From Mantamonas sphyraenae (lineage: Eukaryota > CRuMs > Mantamonadidae): a stretch of 64,000 nt of DNA. Below the pieces are notes generated by a model, which saw only the letters and a program-made list of their open reading frames with translations, was not told the origin of the DNA and made no database searches. The DNA is taken from the NCBI GenBank assembly GCA_026936335.1, contig JAPMXV010000068.1:62001-126000 (forward strand), given 5' to 3'. The position numbers and the translations under genes are program-made. This document shows, in pieces, positions 21,063-32,501 of the stretch. The first letter of the stretch is position 1. Each line of letters starts with the position of its first letter.

Positions 21063-22215
21063 ATGCCGTTTGGTCAGGTGGTGATCGGGCCGCCCGGGAG
21101 CGGGAAAAGCACATATTGCAACGGAATGGCACAGTTCCTGCAGGGGCTGGGACGGAAGGTGTGTGTGGTGAATCTGGATCCGGCCAACGACAACGTGCCG
21201 TACGAGGCCTCCATCGACATCAGCGAGCTGGTGAGTCTGGACACGGTGATGGAAGAACTGGGGTTGGGACCCAACGGCGGGCTCATCTACGCCATGGAGT
21301 ATCTGGAAAAGAACAGCGAGTGGCTGGAAAGCAGGCTGGCCGAATACAAGAACCACTACGTCGTGGTGGACACCCCAGGGCAGGTGGAGCTGTTTTGCCA
21401 CCATGACTCGCTGCGAAATATCCTCCATGGGTTTGAGAAGCGGTGGAACTATCGGGTGAGTGGTCGTGCGGGGGTGGGGAGAGACGTGACGTGGGGAATT
21501 GTGATGCTCGAGCGGAAACACTGACCCACAGTCGTCCTTTGGGTGACCATCCTCCACGCATCGACTCACATTGCCACGAGTTCAGTTGACATGTGTGCAT
21601 TTGGTGGATTCGCACTACTGCAGCGACCTGAGCAAGTTCATCAGCGTGCTGATGTTGTCTCTGTCGAGCATGGTGCAGCTGGAGCTGCCGCACCTGAATG
21701 TGCTGAGCAAGATCGACCTCATCAACCAGTACGGCAAGTTGGCGTTTCCGCTGTCCTTCTTCACCGAAGTCAACGACACAAGCATGATGCTGCCACACCT
21801 GGACGCCGATCCGTTTCTGGAGAGGTACGCGGCACTGAACGCAGCCATCTGCGAGTTGGTGGAGGACTATTCGCTGGTATCGTACAAAACACTGAACATC
21901 AACGACAAGAGCAGCGTGTATCAATTATTGAAGAGCATCGACAAGGCAAACGGGTTTGTGGCCACCAGCGGCAACCAGAGCGTGGACATGAACGACCCGC
22001 GTCTGTGGAGCACCGCAGGTGAGGACCAGTTTGAGAACGACGATCTGGTCTCCACACAGGCAGAGATGGTGGAGACAGTGGGGGCCACGGGGGCGGACGA
22101 CGACGAATGGCTCGGCAGCAGCTCGGGAAACAAGAGAGAGGCAGGTACAGAGGCAGGCACAGACACACGCGAGCAGTTGGATGCAGCGTTGGATGCGTTG
22201 GGTGAAGGTCTGTGA
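21063..22215 (+). CDS. GPN2: GPN-loop GTPase 2
   Basis: Exons 21063-21455 and 21586-22215 (phase 0; intron GTGAGT...TTCAG, 130 bases) encode 340 residues. Motifs appear in the family order: P-loop GPPGSGKST, NLDPAND, the diagnostic GPN loop in LGPNGGL, DTPGQVEL and the guanine-specificity LSKIDL. HLVDSHYC immediately follows the splice and is nearly invariant in GPN2. GPN-loop GTPases act in the cytosol as assembly chaperones for RNA polymerases, with GPN1 and GPN3, before nuclear import. The C-terminal 80 residues are acidic and poorly conserved, as usual for the family. An upstream in-frame ATG at 20802 lies within the neighbouring gene and is rejected. Confidence 0.95.
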
Positions 22216-22277
22216 TGTGAGTGGTGCAGCTGGGCGAATTCTGGCACCCTTGGCCACCAAAGCAAACCATTGACGCC

Positions 22278-23084
22278 ATGAGCACACTGGACAATGAATT
22301 CCTGGTGTCGCCGTTGGGTCAGCAGTTTGTAAAGAACGTGCTGGGAGGCTCGCTGCAGATCCAAGGTCTGGATCCGTTGAGCGGTGTGGATCGGACGCAA
22401 CTGGAACAGGGTAAAACGGCACAGTACAAGGTGATGCTGCTGGGCAACGCCGGAGCGGGCAAAACGACGGCAGCACAGACGCTGTGTCATCTGTGGGGAC
22501 GAGAGAAGCAGCAGCAGACACAAAAGAGCGGGGAGAAGAGCACACGGGACAAGAGCGGGAAAAAGAGCGGGAAAGGAGGCCACGTGGCCACCCAGGGCAT
22601 TCATGTACATTCGACCTGGTGGCCCGTGCGTGAAGAACGAGCGACGTTGCCCATGCTGGTGCGGTACGACGTGTGGGATGTGGGTGCAGACTCGCTGAAC
22701 AGCGTGAGCTACTTGCGCGCCAGTTGCAGCAAAGACGTGGACGCGTGTGTGCTTGTGGCCAATCTTTGCAACCCATCGTCGTTTGACGATATGCGCGAGC
22801 ACTTGGCCACGGCACAGGACATGGTGGGTGACCGTGGCGTGGTCTTGCTCCTCACTGTGGGCGACGAAAGCGTTCTGGAACACCAGGTGACGCAGGAGAA
22901 TCTGGACACACTGCGTGCAGAACTGGAGCTGCACATTATGCCCCTTTCGTGTCATGGCTACGGTGCATCATCCGACACGATTGTGGAGCAAGTGACAGGG
23001 GCGTGGGGCTGGATTAGTGAACGCCTGCTGCGACGGGATCTGCTCGTCGGCAGCAACAGCGGCAGCGATGGAACGAGCGATTGA
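22278..23084 (+). CDS. CPLANE2/RSG1-like ciliogenesis small GTPase
   Basis: Encodes 268 residues from the ATG at 22278. An earlier in-frame ATG at 22221 lies 5 bases after the GPN2 stop and is less likely. The P-loop is LLGNAGAGKTTAAQ. The divergent switch region (GIHVHSTWWPV followed by RYDVWDVGADSL) and the stretch VDACVLVANLCNPSSFDDM match RSG1 (Rem2- and Rab-like small GTPase 1), which has an unusual Trp-containing switch I and lacks a C-terminal prenylation Cys, as here. RSG1/CPLANE2 works with the CPLANE proteins to prepare basal bodies and recruit intraflagellar transport. The usual NKxD guanine-specificity motif is replaced by TVGDE, and a Lys/Ser-rich loop is inserted after the P-loop. 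The general small-GTPase call is firm; the RSG1 call is likely. Confidence 0.72.
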   Translation: MSTLDNEFLVSPLGQQFVKNVLGGSLQIQGLDPLSGVDRTQLEQGKTAQYKVMLLGNAGAGKTTAAQTLCHLWGREKQQQTQKSGEKSTRDKSGKKSGKGGHVATQGIHVHSTWWPVREERATLPMLVRYDVWDVGADSLNSVSYLRASCSKDVDACVLVANLCNPSSFDDMREHLATAQDMVGDRGVVLLLTVGDESVLEHQVTQENLDTLRAELELHIMPLSCHGYGASSDTIVEQVTGAWGWISERLLRRDLLVGSNSGSDGTSD

Positions 23085-23144
23085 ATAATAGTAAACACAC
23101 ACACATGAAACAGGAATGTTGTTATTGTCTGGGCCGTTCGCGGG

Positions 23145-26100
23145 TCACACCCATGCACTCCAGCCCGGATAGAGCTGGGAGAGCTTTGCCGAGCTGGTTG
23201 CTTCGGTGATCAGGCGCGCAACCTGGCTGGACACATCCATGGGCATCTCAAACTCGAGGCCACGCAGTTTGGCACGAACGACATCCAGGGTTTTGTCTGC
23301 GTCCATGTTGGCGTCGTCGTCGTCTGCTGGTGCGTCGATGCCCATGTCGCTTCGCTGCTGTGGGCTGAGCTGCTTGCGCATGAGTTCGCGTGTGGAGAGG
23401 AGCCAGCGTGAAAGGGGATCGTGGACGACGACGTTGAGGATGGTCATGAGGGCGGCTTCGTTGTTGCGCATGAGGCGCATGCTCGACTCGCAAGCGTGGC
23501 GAAAGAGGCCGTCGACTCCGGTGACTCCCATGCCATCGACCACGTCGGGGGTCAGGCGGAAGCCCGGCGGCACGACTTCGGGCACACGCAGCTTCTTTCC
23601 TTGCTCGAAGCACATGCCAAAGTCAATGGAAATGTACTCCCCGTGACGTTTGTCGAGGAGGATGTTGAAGAGGTGCCGGTCACCCAGACCGACAATGTAG
23701 CCCACAATGGAGTTCAGAGCCACGCTGCGTGTGTAGCGCTGCCTGCGTGCAAACCATTGCATGCCCTCTGCGTACTGTTCGAGAAAGAGGTGGTGCATGA
23801 CGGGCCGGAAACGAGCGCAGACCTTGCGAAACTCGTTCTCCTTGTCCTTGGCAGACGCATCGTCCTTGTCATGCACGGCTGCCATGCGCCTGCGACACTC
23901 CATAAACTTTAGGTCGCCGTCCCTTCTGTACCGTCCGTGCAGACTGTGTGCAAAAGCGTGTTCGCTGCCACCTGCCAGAATCTCGCCCAGTGGCGTGGCC
24001 TGCACCATTTCGATGACGCCTGTGTCAGGCGACAGGGGCACCACGCTGTATGTACGCAAGCCCTGCATGCGTTTATGCACCAGCAGGTTGTTGACCAGTC
24101 GAAACAGCTGCTGCATGACTGCATCCTGCCGCATGTCGTCGTTGCCCTTGACAATCTGCGGATACTCCAGGCCGTCGCTGCCTGTGCAAGTGATGCGTTT
24201 CGGTGCACTGACACCTCCCAACACTGTGTACTCTTCGCTGAACCCATCCACATACACCAGCGGGCCATCCCCCGGCCTGTGGGTCAGCACAGGCAAATGC
24301 ATGGCCGACCAATCGACGTCCTGGAACACGGTCAGCGCCATGCCACGGCCATCTTTCCTGCGCTTGGCCACGGTGGATTTGTCCAATTCGGTGCGTGCAA
24401 GGGCCATGTAACACTCAAACAGCCTGTCCATGCTCTCTGTCAGCTCGCCCAGGTTGCGCTTTTCCTCGTCCTGCGTGCCCACCGATCGTGACGCGCCGCC
24501 GTTGCTTGCCGCCGTCTTCTGCTTTGCCATGCTGTGCAGCACCAGCTCTACCGCGTCGCGCTTGATGTCGTTGTTGCGCATGGCCAGCAGCTGTTGCAGG
24601 ACATGGAAAGGTCGCTTGCGCGCAGCACGCAGGATCAGCGTGCCGAGCTGCTGTTGGAAGGTGGCCCGCGGCGTTGATCGCTCCTCCACCTTTTCCAGCT
24701 GTGCACACAGCTGATAGATCAGAGGCATAAACTTGGAGCTGCTGATGAAGCGCAGCTCGATGGGGTCCATCACCCCCAGGCAATCCACCTGGTCCTTGTG
24801 GGCCAACCACAGCGCAGTCAATCTGTACACGGCACGTGTTTCCGCAGCGCCCCCGTGCGATTTGCGCAACACTTGCTGATACTCAGCCATGGCCTTGCAC
24901 ACAAGCTGCACCAGTTCGTCCTCGCGCCGCACATCCTCGGCCATCTCTGCACGCAGCCAGCGGATTTCGGCCATGCAGCGAGCTTGCTGCTTCTTCATCC
25001 GATCTTTGCGCTCCGTGTCGGTTTCGCTTGCCATTTCTCGCTTCAGATTCTTGGCCAGCTTTGTGTTTTTGTCAATCAGCGTTTTGCGCCTTTCGATGGC
25101 GCGCTGCCGCTCGTCACTCTGCAACTGAACCTCCAGCGTGCGTTGCATCTCGTCAAAGTAGTCTGCCAGAGCCAGGTGTGCCCGTTCCACGCAGGCTGCG
25201 TCATCGCTGCTGTTTGCACTGTGCAAGGCCGACGTCAGGTAGCGCTCACACTGAAGGTCATGCATACCCAGCCACTCGCCGATGCACACAGACGCCTCTG
25301 CAGCCACAGACATCTCATCCGCCTGTTTGGCTGCATGCACGGCCTCTTTGGCCGCGGTGATGGCTTTGTGCGTGTTGCCCTGCAGCAGCAGCAGCCGGGC
25401 CTCATCCAACCGCCAAGCAGCGCCCTGTGCGTAGTCCTCGTCCGCGCCTCCGTCGTGCAGGGCATGCAACGCCTTTGCCGCTGCCTTGTCAGCCTTCATG
25501 GCACAGGCAATGTGTAGCACAGCCGCGTCGTGTGCCCTGCGTGCTGTGGGTCCGTGCACGTCCGACGCCAACGCGACATCTTGCGCCAGCAGCGCGCGGC
25601 GCAGCGCCATGATGGGCTCGACGTCTTCAAAGTGGCGCAGCTGGGACCACCAGGCATGCTGTGGGACAGTTTCTGACAACACGCGTGTTTGCATGCTTGT
25701 GCGCAGTTCATGGACCATGCTCACGCGGCCGAGGGCGTCCATGGCTTCACGCGACCCACGCATGCCGCACCGGCTGTCGACATGCACACTCACCTGATCC
25801 GCCACAATGTCATGCAGGGTCTCCAGCTGCGCCTCAAAGAGAGCGGGCGACGCGTGTGCACGCAGAGTGTGGTACAACTGTTCGTGGAACCCTGGGGCTG
25901 TGCTGCGCTCCTCACGACTCACACTGGCCCCAAGCCTCCAAGCACTCTCGTACAGCAACTCTTTGTCACACGTGGCGGCGCTGCGTGCGTTGAGCAGCTC
26001 GTGCAACACCGACCAGTTGCCCAGCTGTTTCAGTGAGTGGTGCACGCCGCTCCACGCACTCGCTTGGTCCGTCACCTCCTGATCGTACAACGTGAGCGCA

Positions 26101-29100
26101 TGTGCCCATTGGTGATCGTGTGTGGCCCCGAGCAGGTCGCCCGTCCTGCTGAATGTATGCTGGTTTACAGCCTGCAGGGTGTCACGGTCGTTCATGTGGC
26201 CGTACACCTGGATGAGCACATCCATCAGCCTCCTCCTCTGCTCTTCATCCAACTTGTCACTCAGATTGTGTGAGTGCTTGCCCCTGCGCAATCCCTGCTC
26301 ACTGCTTGTGCCAAACAAGCCTGCGCCTGTCAGCTGGCCGAGCTGCACCGCAAGCCAATGCTCCACCAGCTGCAAGGCCACGTGGTGTTCCTTCAGTGCC
26401 ACTGCCTGTTCACTGCACATGAGCATGTCCAAGTGCCGCAACACGCCCTGTCCGCCGCTCGATGAAGCAAACGACGACGACGAAGATGAACGCGACGACG
26501 AGGAGGACGAGGAGGACGAGGAAGATGATGATGATGATGATGATGATCCCATGCCAAACTTGTGTGATACGACATGTTCGTGCCTGTAGAGGGCGTAGAT
26601 GGAGCGCAAGGCCATGGTGCGTTGCCGCGGATGCTCGCTGGAGAGCAGAAGCGTCTGCAGGCTTTGGGCAAACTGCTGCGCACGCATGTCGACAGGCATC
26701 AGAGCGATGATGTGTGGCAGCACATCTTCGGCGAGGCTCTCGTCGACAAGGAGCAGGGCGTCGAGAGAGCGCACAATTGGGTCTCCGGTGGCATGGTACA
26801 CCAGCTGCGCGGCCAAATGAGACAACCATGCGCCCACGCCGAGGGGAGCACACGAGCTGTGCCATGCCTCTTGTTGCCAGTTGGACGCATCCCAGGCCAC
26901 GCTCATGCCTGATATTTGCTGTGCCAGGGCCAACCGCTCCTGTTGCAGCTCGACATGGTCGATTTGCTCGCCCACGTCGTCGTGGATGTACACCTCCAGT
27001 GAGAATGCCACGTCTGGATAGGTTTCCACGTGTTCGCACAGCTCCACCGAGTTGTCGCAGGCAAACATGGCTGTGAGGGTGGAGCCGGCCAGCCTCGCAC
27101 GCATCGCGTCACGTCCATAGAGCATGGCCAGCAACCTGCGCACAGCATGTAGTTTGATCACCATCAGTCTGTTCTCTCCATCCAGATCCTCGTTGTCCAA
27201 CGCCGCTGAATGTGGCGACCACGACGAAACGCCCGCGGCATCCTGCTGGTCGTCCTCCACGAGCGTGGGCAGGGGTCGCACCTGTCCCAACAGACCCAAC
27301 AGACGCACAATGTGCCCTCGTGCTGCTCCAGCATGTGTCAGATCACTCAGAAGCTTGCGCCCAACTCGAGCCAACAACGCATCTTCCTCCGCCACTTCCA
27401 GACTGTTGGCCTGGCCCTGCACAAGTGCCTCAAGCGCAGATTGCAGCCTGCTCATGAGCATTCCCATGTGGCCGTGACGTTGGTTGACATAGCGTTGCAA
27501 GGTCTCGACGGCATCCACCTCCTCCACAGCCTCCAGTTTGTCGTACAACGGGAGCAGCCAGTCGACGCGAGGCACAGGCAGACACGACCACATGCGGTTG
27601 GAGAGCACCTGGCTGGACGCTAGCCGCGTGGCTGCCTTGAGCAAGTCGTCGCGATGCGATGGGTACGCTTGGCCCGCCGCCACAAGGTCGTCCACGAGCT
27701 GCGGCAGGCCGTCAGACAGTGCAAACAGGGCGTCGACACGTTCGGGCATGGCGTCTACGGCACGAGAGAGCGTTGACACCGCTGCCACACTCTGGCCTGC
27801 GTCCTGGGAGCGCGCAAGGGCCAGGGTGCACTGAAAGACGAGACGCACGAGGCTGCATCTGTTCCACAGCTGTGCGTCTGCGTCTGTGCTGCCCTGGGTG
27901 CCTTGCTTGACAATGTTTCCCAGGATGTAGTTGGCCTGTCGCTGCGTGCTGACTACGTCTGGGTTGAGGAAGCAGAGCTCGACGCACATGGCATGCAGAC
28001 GGCGCGCACGTGCATTGCTGCACCACGTCAGCGCCCACCCATTGCTGGGAGGCGCAATGTCTTGCTCGACGTGGCGCCACAGATTCTCAAAGAAGCCTGG
28101 GTACAGGTGGTCATTTGTCAACCAGCGCAGCACTTCCTGAAACACGGCTTCGGGGTCGATCAGGTCCATGAGCTCTTTGTCTTGCTGACGACACGCGTCC
28201 TCCAGGGCATTGACAAGGTCGCGTGCGCGCTTGCGCTCCTCGGGTGCCTGATTGTCGTCAAACAGACGCACTGCGCATTGGACAAACACGGGCTGCGCAT
28301 ACATGATCAGTGTTTCGGGGCTGACGTGCGAATGTGAGTGCCAGTATATGGACAGGGGCACAATGATGTCGGCAAACTCTGTGTGCAACCGCCGCTGCTC
28401 GCGGAAGCCGCAGAGCCAGTACGGGAAGCGACGCATCGGGTTGGCCGCGTTCAGCTCCTTTGAGTGCCTTCCTTCCAGCCAGTGGCGAATGAGCGCCTGC
28501 GTGCGCGGCCTCATCATCTCTGCCAGCGACGTGTGTTGCAGCCGCGCAGCCAGGTTCCACATCGCCAGAGCCACGGGTTGTTTGAGCACGTTGTAGTGCT
28601 TCTCCATGAAAAGCACACACAGCTGCTCGACAGTTCTCTCCAGGAAGCGCGGGTAGGCCACAGTCACCTCGACCAAAGTAGCCAGCGCAGAAACGGCGTA
28701 CTGGTGCAAACTCTCGTGCTCTGTGCCTTTGGTGTGCATCAGATCCATCACCTCCATGACCAGTTCACTGTACACGGCATCCAAACTGTCACCCATGCGT
28801 CGCAGCGCGACGGGAAGCAACTGTGCAGAGTACAGACGCATGATTGAGTCGCGCTCGTCGCAGAGAATGTCCAACATGGAATCAAGGTCGTCCGCCTCGT
28901 CGTTGCCCGCCACAGAGGCACACGCAATGTCGCTCAACATGTACATGGTCTCTCTGCTGGCCATTTTGCTGCCCGACGTCGTCTCGTCCTTGATGTTTGC
29001 GCCGACCTGCTTGTCGACGGCCTTGGTGACGTACTCTCGCAGGCTACGCACCACAAACATCAACCGGTCGTGTTCCATCCACGTGTCGCGCTGGTGGGTG

Positions 29101-32100
29101 TGAAGCGTCAACACAACGGTGTGCAACAGCCTAACAAGGGCACCCACGGCCAACCTGTTGGCCAGCTGATCAACACCTTCGAGATATTCGCTCAGCACGT
29201 CGTATGCATGAAGACGAGCGCACATGGACGCAATCACACAGGTGATCGTCTCACTGAGGGCCTGCTCCTTGCATGTCGATCGCAACAGTTCCGCCAACTT
29301 GGCCACCACGTCACCCTGTGTGTCCTCACTCTGTTGCTCTACCAGAACACACAGGAGCTCGACAGCGTTTTTCACCTGCTCTTTTGTCGCACTCACCATC
29401 CTATCTGTCTCATGCTGGTGCGCAGTCGTGGATGAGGACGACGAGGACGACGAGGATGACGAGGATGAGGTCGACGACACGGCTCCGCCCGCCGTGTCCA
29501 CGGCCCACATGACAGCTCCGGCGTCTGTGAGCTGCGACTGAGACTGGGACTGGCTCTGAGACTGGGAACTCTGCGTGTCAGTGACCATGGAATGAAGCAT
29601 GGCCGCCCTGTCGTCTGTGTCCATGTCAGCCTCTGCGCCAAAGTCGAGAGTCGACATGTGGCCCTCCCAGCAGAGGCGAATGTGATCCATCAGCTGACCC
29701 ACGAGCTTTTCGCGCCTCCTGTTTGATGACTGCGAAGCAGCATAGAGCATGCACTCGTACAGCGTGGTCCAGCAGGCGTTGAAGAGTGGCGGCGCCTGGA
29801 GCAAGTCTGCGAGTAAGGCAGGGAGTCGCTTGTGTTGCTCGTTCAGGGTGCGCTCCATGAATCCTTTGTCCAAGGCGTGCATGTGGGCGAGAAGGGAAAA
29901 TGCACGGACACGCACAGTGACACGTGCATCGTCCAGTTGTTCCAGGAGGCTGCGTTGCACCTCGCTGCGCAGCTCTTCACTCTGAGCCGCTGTTGTGCTC
30001 AGCACCAACAACTGATCCGATTCCCCTGCTTCCCGTGCACTGCTGTGCTCCTGTGAGGGTTCTTGTGTGCCCTTCCACAGACGTGCACGCGTTGGCTCTG
30101 AATACGAGCCCAGCTCCCGCATGCGTGACAGCTCCGTTTGCACGAGACCCACCTCACGCGCCGAGGAGTCTATCGAATCCAGATGACCCGACAGAAGGGC
30201 ACGAGACATGGTGCGTCCACAGAGCACGTGCAGTAGGTGGGCGACGAGAGCAGATGACAGTCCTTCAGGGTGCTGCACCCACGACAGGACATGGGAAGCG
30301 CACAGAGACAACGGAGAGAGATCGTGGTCGTCGTTGTCTGACGTGTCACAAAGCACGTCTGCACAGTGACACACTGTGGCCGCAATCAGAGCGACGCCGC
30401 CCTTGGCAAACGGTTCATCACGCACAGGCTGCAGCTCTTCCAGCATACCACGAGCCACCCTGCCGACTTCCTGCACGTTGCCAAGCTCTCCTTGCACGAT
30501 TTGGGCCAATGTCCACGCAACGAGGCTGCGGTTGGCCTTGCCCTGGCCATGTTGCCTGCAAAACTCCACGCACAGCATCCACGCTTCCTTTTGAGCCCGC
30601 ATTGTCTGTAGAAGGACACCCCTGTGTCTCTGTGCGGTTTGTGCGATGATCCCCACGCCGTAGATCTGCGCCTGGATTACTTGGTGCGCCGTGTGTGACG
30701 ACGATCCTGTTGGCGACGCTGCAAGGTAGCTCATCAGCCACGCCAGCTGCCCTGCGTCATCTGTACACATGCTTTCCAGCAACTCTGCGTGTTTGCACAG
30801 GGTGTGCACCACAATGAGCACCGAACCTGCGTTGCGCATGGACTGCTTTCCCAGCACACGGATCAGCTCGCCCACGACGGAGTTGGCCTCCACGCGCTGC
30901 CGCTTGTCCCCCAAGGCGCCCAGTGCGCCACCGCTCGCCTTGCGCTTGTTTCCGACCCTTGTATGTCCTTCCTCATTGTCCTCGCTGTCCTGGTGCTGCT
31001 CCTCTTCAAACAACCCGTCTCGCGTGGAGCTTGTCGACGAAGTGCTGCTCGAGGATGTGTGCGTGGTTGCCAGCGAACCATGCTGCATAGCCAGTGACGT
31101 GTGGTACGCCACATCTGCGCAGAAGTCAAAGAAGCCTGCGGACTGCAACGGGAAGCGAAGCTGTGCCAAGGCGTGCTCCAGAGGCCGCTGAATGGTGCGA
31201 GATTGCAGCGGGGCGCTTTCCTGCGCCATGGTCACCCCTTTCTGCACCTCCTCCACAGTACGCTTCCAAAGCTGCGAAAATTCGCTGATGCGGTCGGCCA
31301 GTAGCTGTGGGGACAGTCCTTGGTCACGTGCCAGCCGTGCATCGCCAGGCTGACAGCCAAAGCACTCGCTCAACGTCAAATAGGACGCGAGAAAGTCAAA
31401 CAGACGCATCCTTGCTTCTGTGTGCCTACTTCGCCGCATTGCAGTCCAGGTACGCATGGCAATGTGCACCCAGTGTACGTTGCAGGTCTTCAGAACCATC
31501 GCGCGCACGTTCAGCCCCTCTGCACGCAGCACCTGACCCAGAACACCCATCAGAGTGCACAACGTTTCCAAGTCGTGCTTTTGGGATCCAGATTCCACGT
31601 GGATGGCTGCTCCAAGGTCGTCAAAGAGGGGCACCAGCTTGTGGACGAAACGCCGCAACGGGCACGGACACGCACACACCAGTTGGAACAACGCTGAGGC
31701 CACACTCTGTGTGACGTTGTTTCCGTACATTTTGTCGCCAATCCAGTTCATCAGCATAGTGTGCAAATGCAAGTACATCTCTGTGGGTGGCGGTGGGGGG
31801 GTTGGCGAGCGGGGGTTGGGTGATCAGCGTGTCAGGAACTCTGGCTTTCCGGCCCGCACACCGCCTCATTGAACCGCGTACCATTCAGCTCCTGGCCGTT
31901 CCATGTGTCGATGTATGTGTCGCTCAGCAGATGCCGCCCAAGCATGTCGCACATGTCCACATACACAGTCTCGTCGCCAAACTCGAGTACGTCTTGTTTC
32001 GCGAGCATCTGCAGGTGCTTGACGCACGACGCACGCAGCATGCCCAAAGTGTCGTCGTCCAGCAAAAGCTGCAGTTCCTGGCACCTGTCGAGCAGCGTCA

Positions 32101-32459
32101 GCATGGCTCTGCTGGCCACCTGGCTTCGTTTGCTTCGCTTCGACACCATCTTTGTGTTGAGCTTGTCCAGTTGGAAGAGCAGCTGCGACGCCGTGCCTTC
32201 GTTAAACGCCCCCGTGTCCATAGCACTTCCTCCCCGCTGTGCCTCCCGCGTCACCTGGGCGACGGCCTGCAGTGTGGCGTGTCCGGGACGAAACGACGCT
32301 TGTGCAACTTCACACGCCGACTGCACCTGCGTGTGTCAGCATCCTTCCACCATTCGCCACACGTGCACTACACACACACACACACACACGACGCACCTCC
32401 ACATCCTTGACGCTCTTGGCAGCCTTGAGCTGTTTGACCAGCGTGCCAAGGGCCATCAT
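23145..32459 (-). CDS. ATM: ATM/Tel1 DNA-damage checkpoint kinase
   Basis: Exons 32397-32459 (21 codons), 31862-32326 and 23145-31778 encode about 3053 residues, close to human ATM. Intron 1 (GTGCGT...CGCAG) is 70 bases and (GT)n-rich. Intron 2 is about 83 bases and its exact ends are less sure, with GCG|GTGTGC to ACAGAG|ATG or a shifted pair possible. Most of the protein is HEAT/FAT alpha-solenoid. The PI3K-like kinase domain (about 2690-3000) has the P-loop-region VKGNDDMRQDAVMQQLF, the catalytic loop VGLGDRHLFNILL and IDFGMCFEQGK. DGMGVTGVDGLFRHACE and the end LSQLYPGWSAWV (FATC) are ATM-like, not DNA-PKcs or ATR. ATM is recruited by Mre11-Rad50-Nbs1 to double-strand breaks and phosphorylates SQ/TQ sites. 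Two low-complexity segments are notable: an SQ repeat near residue 911 and a long poly-Ser near 1920. Confidence 0.93.
26465..26551 (-). repeat. Poly-serine-coding tract in ATM
   Basis: Minus-strand TCA/TCG/TCC/TCT codons encode about 25 serines broken by one Arg; the (ATG)n run at the 3' side gives a pure TCA block. It lies in a solenoid linker near residue 1920. Confidence 0.7.
29532..29576 (-). repeat. SQ-dipeptide cluster in ATM
   Basis: The minus strand encodes TQ-S followed by six SQ dipeptides. CAG is constant, but the serine codon changes (TCC, TCT, AGC, TCC, TCT, TCG), so this is not a recent slippage repeat. SQ/TQ is the ATM substrate motif. Confidence 0.75.
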
Positions 32460-32501
32460 GTCGACGACGATGTTTTGGTCCCAGCTGCGCACACGCAGCC
32501 A
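32460..32501. promoter_or_regulatory. 42-base divergent spacer, ATM / asparaginase
   Basis: This is the shortest spacer between start codons in the window if the asparaginase starts at 32502. It is too short to hold two 5' UTRs and two core promoters without overlap into coding sequence; if asparaginase starts at 32664 the spacer is 204 bases. Confidence 0.35.

Noticed and set aside
23145-32459. Calling the PIKK gene DNA-PKcs
   Set aside because: Kinase-domain wording (DGMGVTGVDGLFRHACE), the PGWSAWV FATC end and total length match ATM, not DNA-PKcs.
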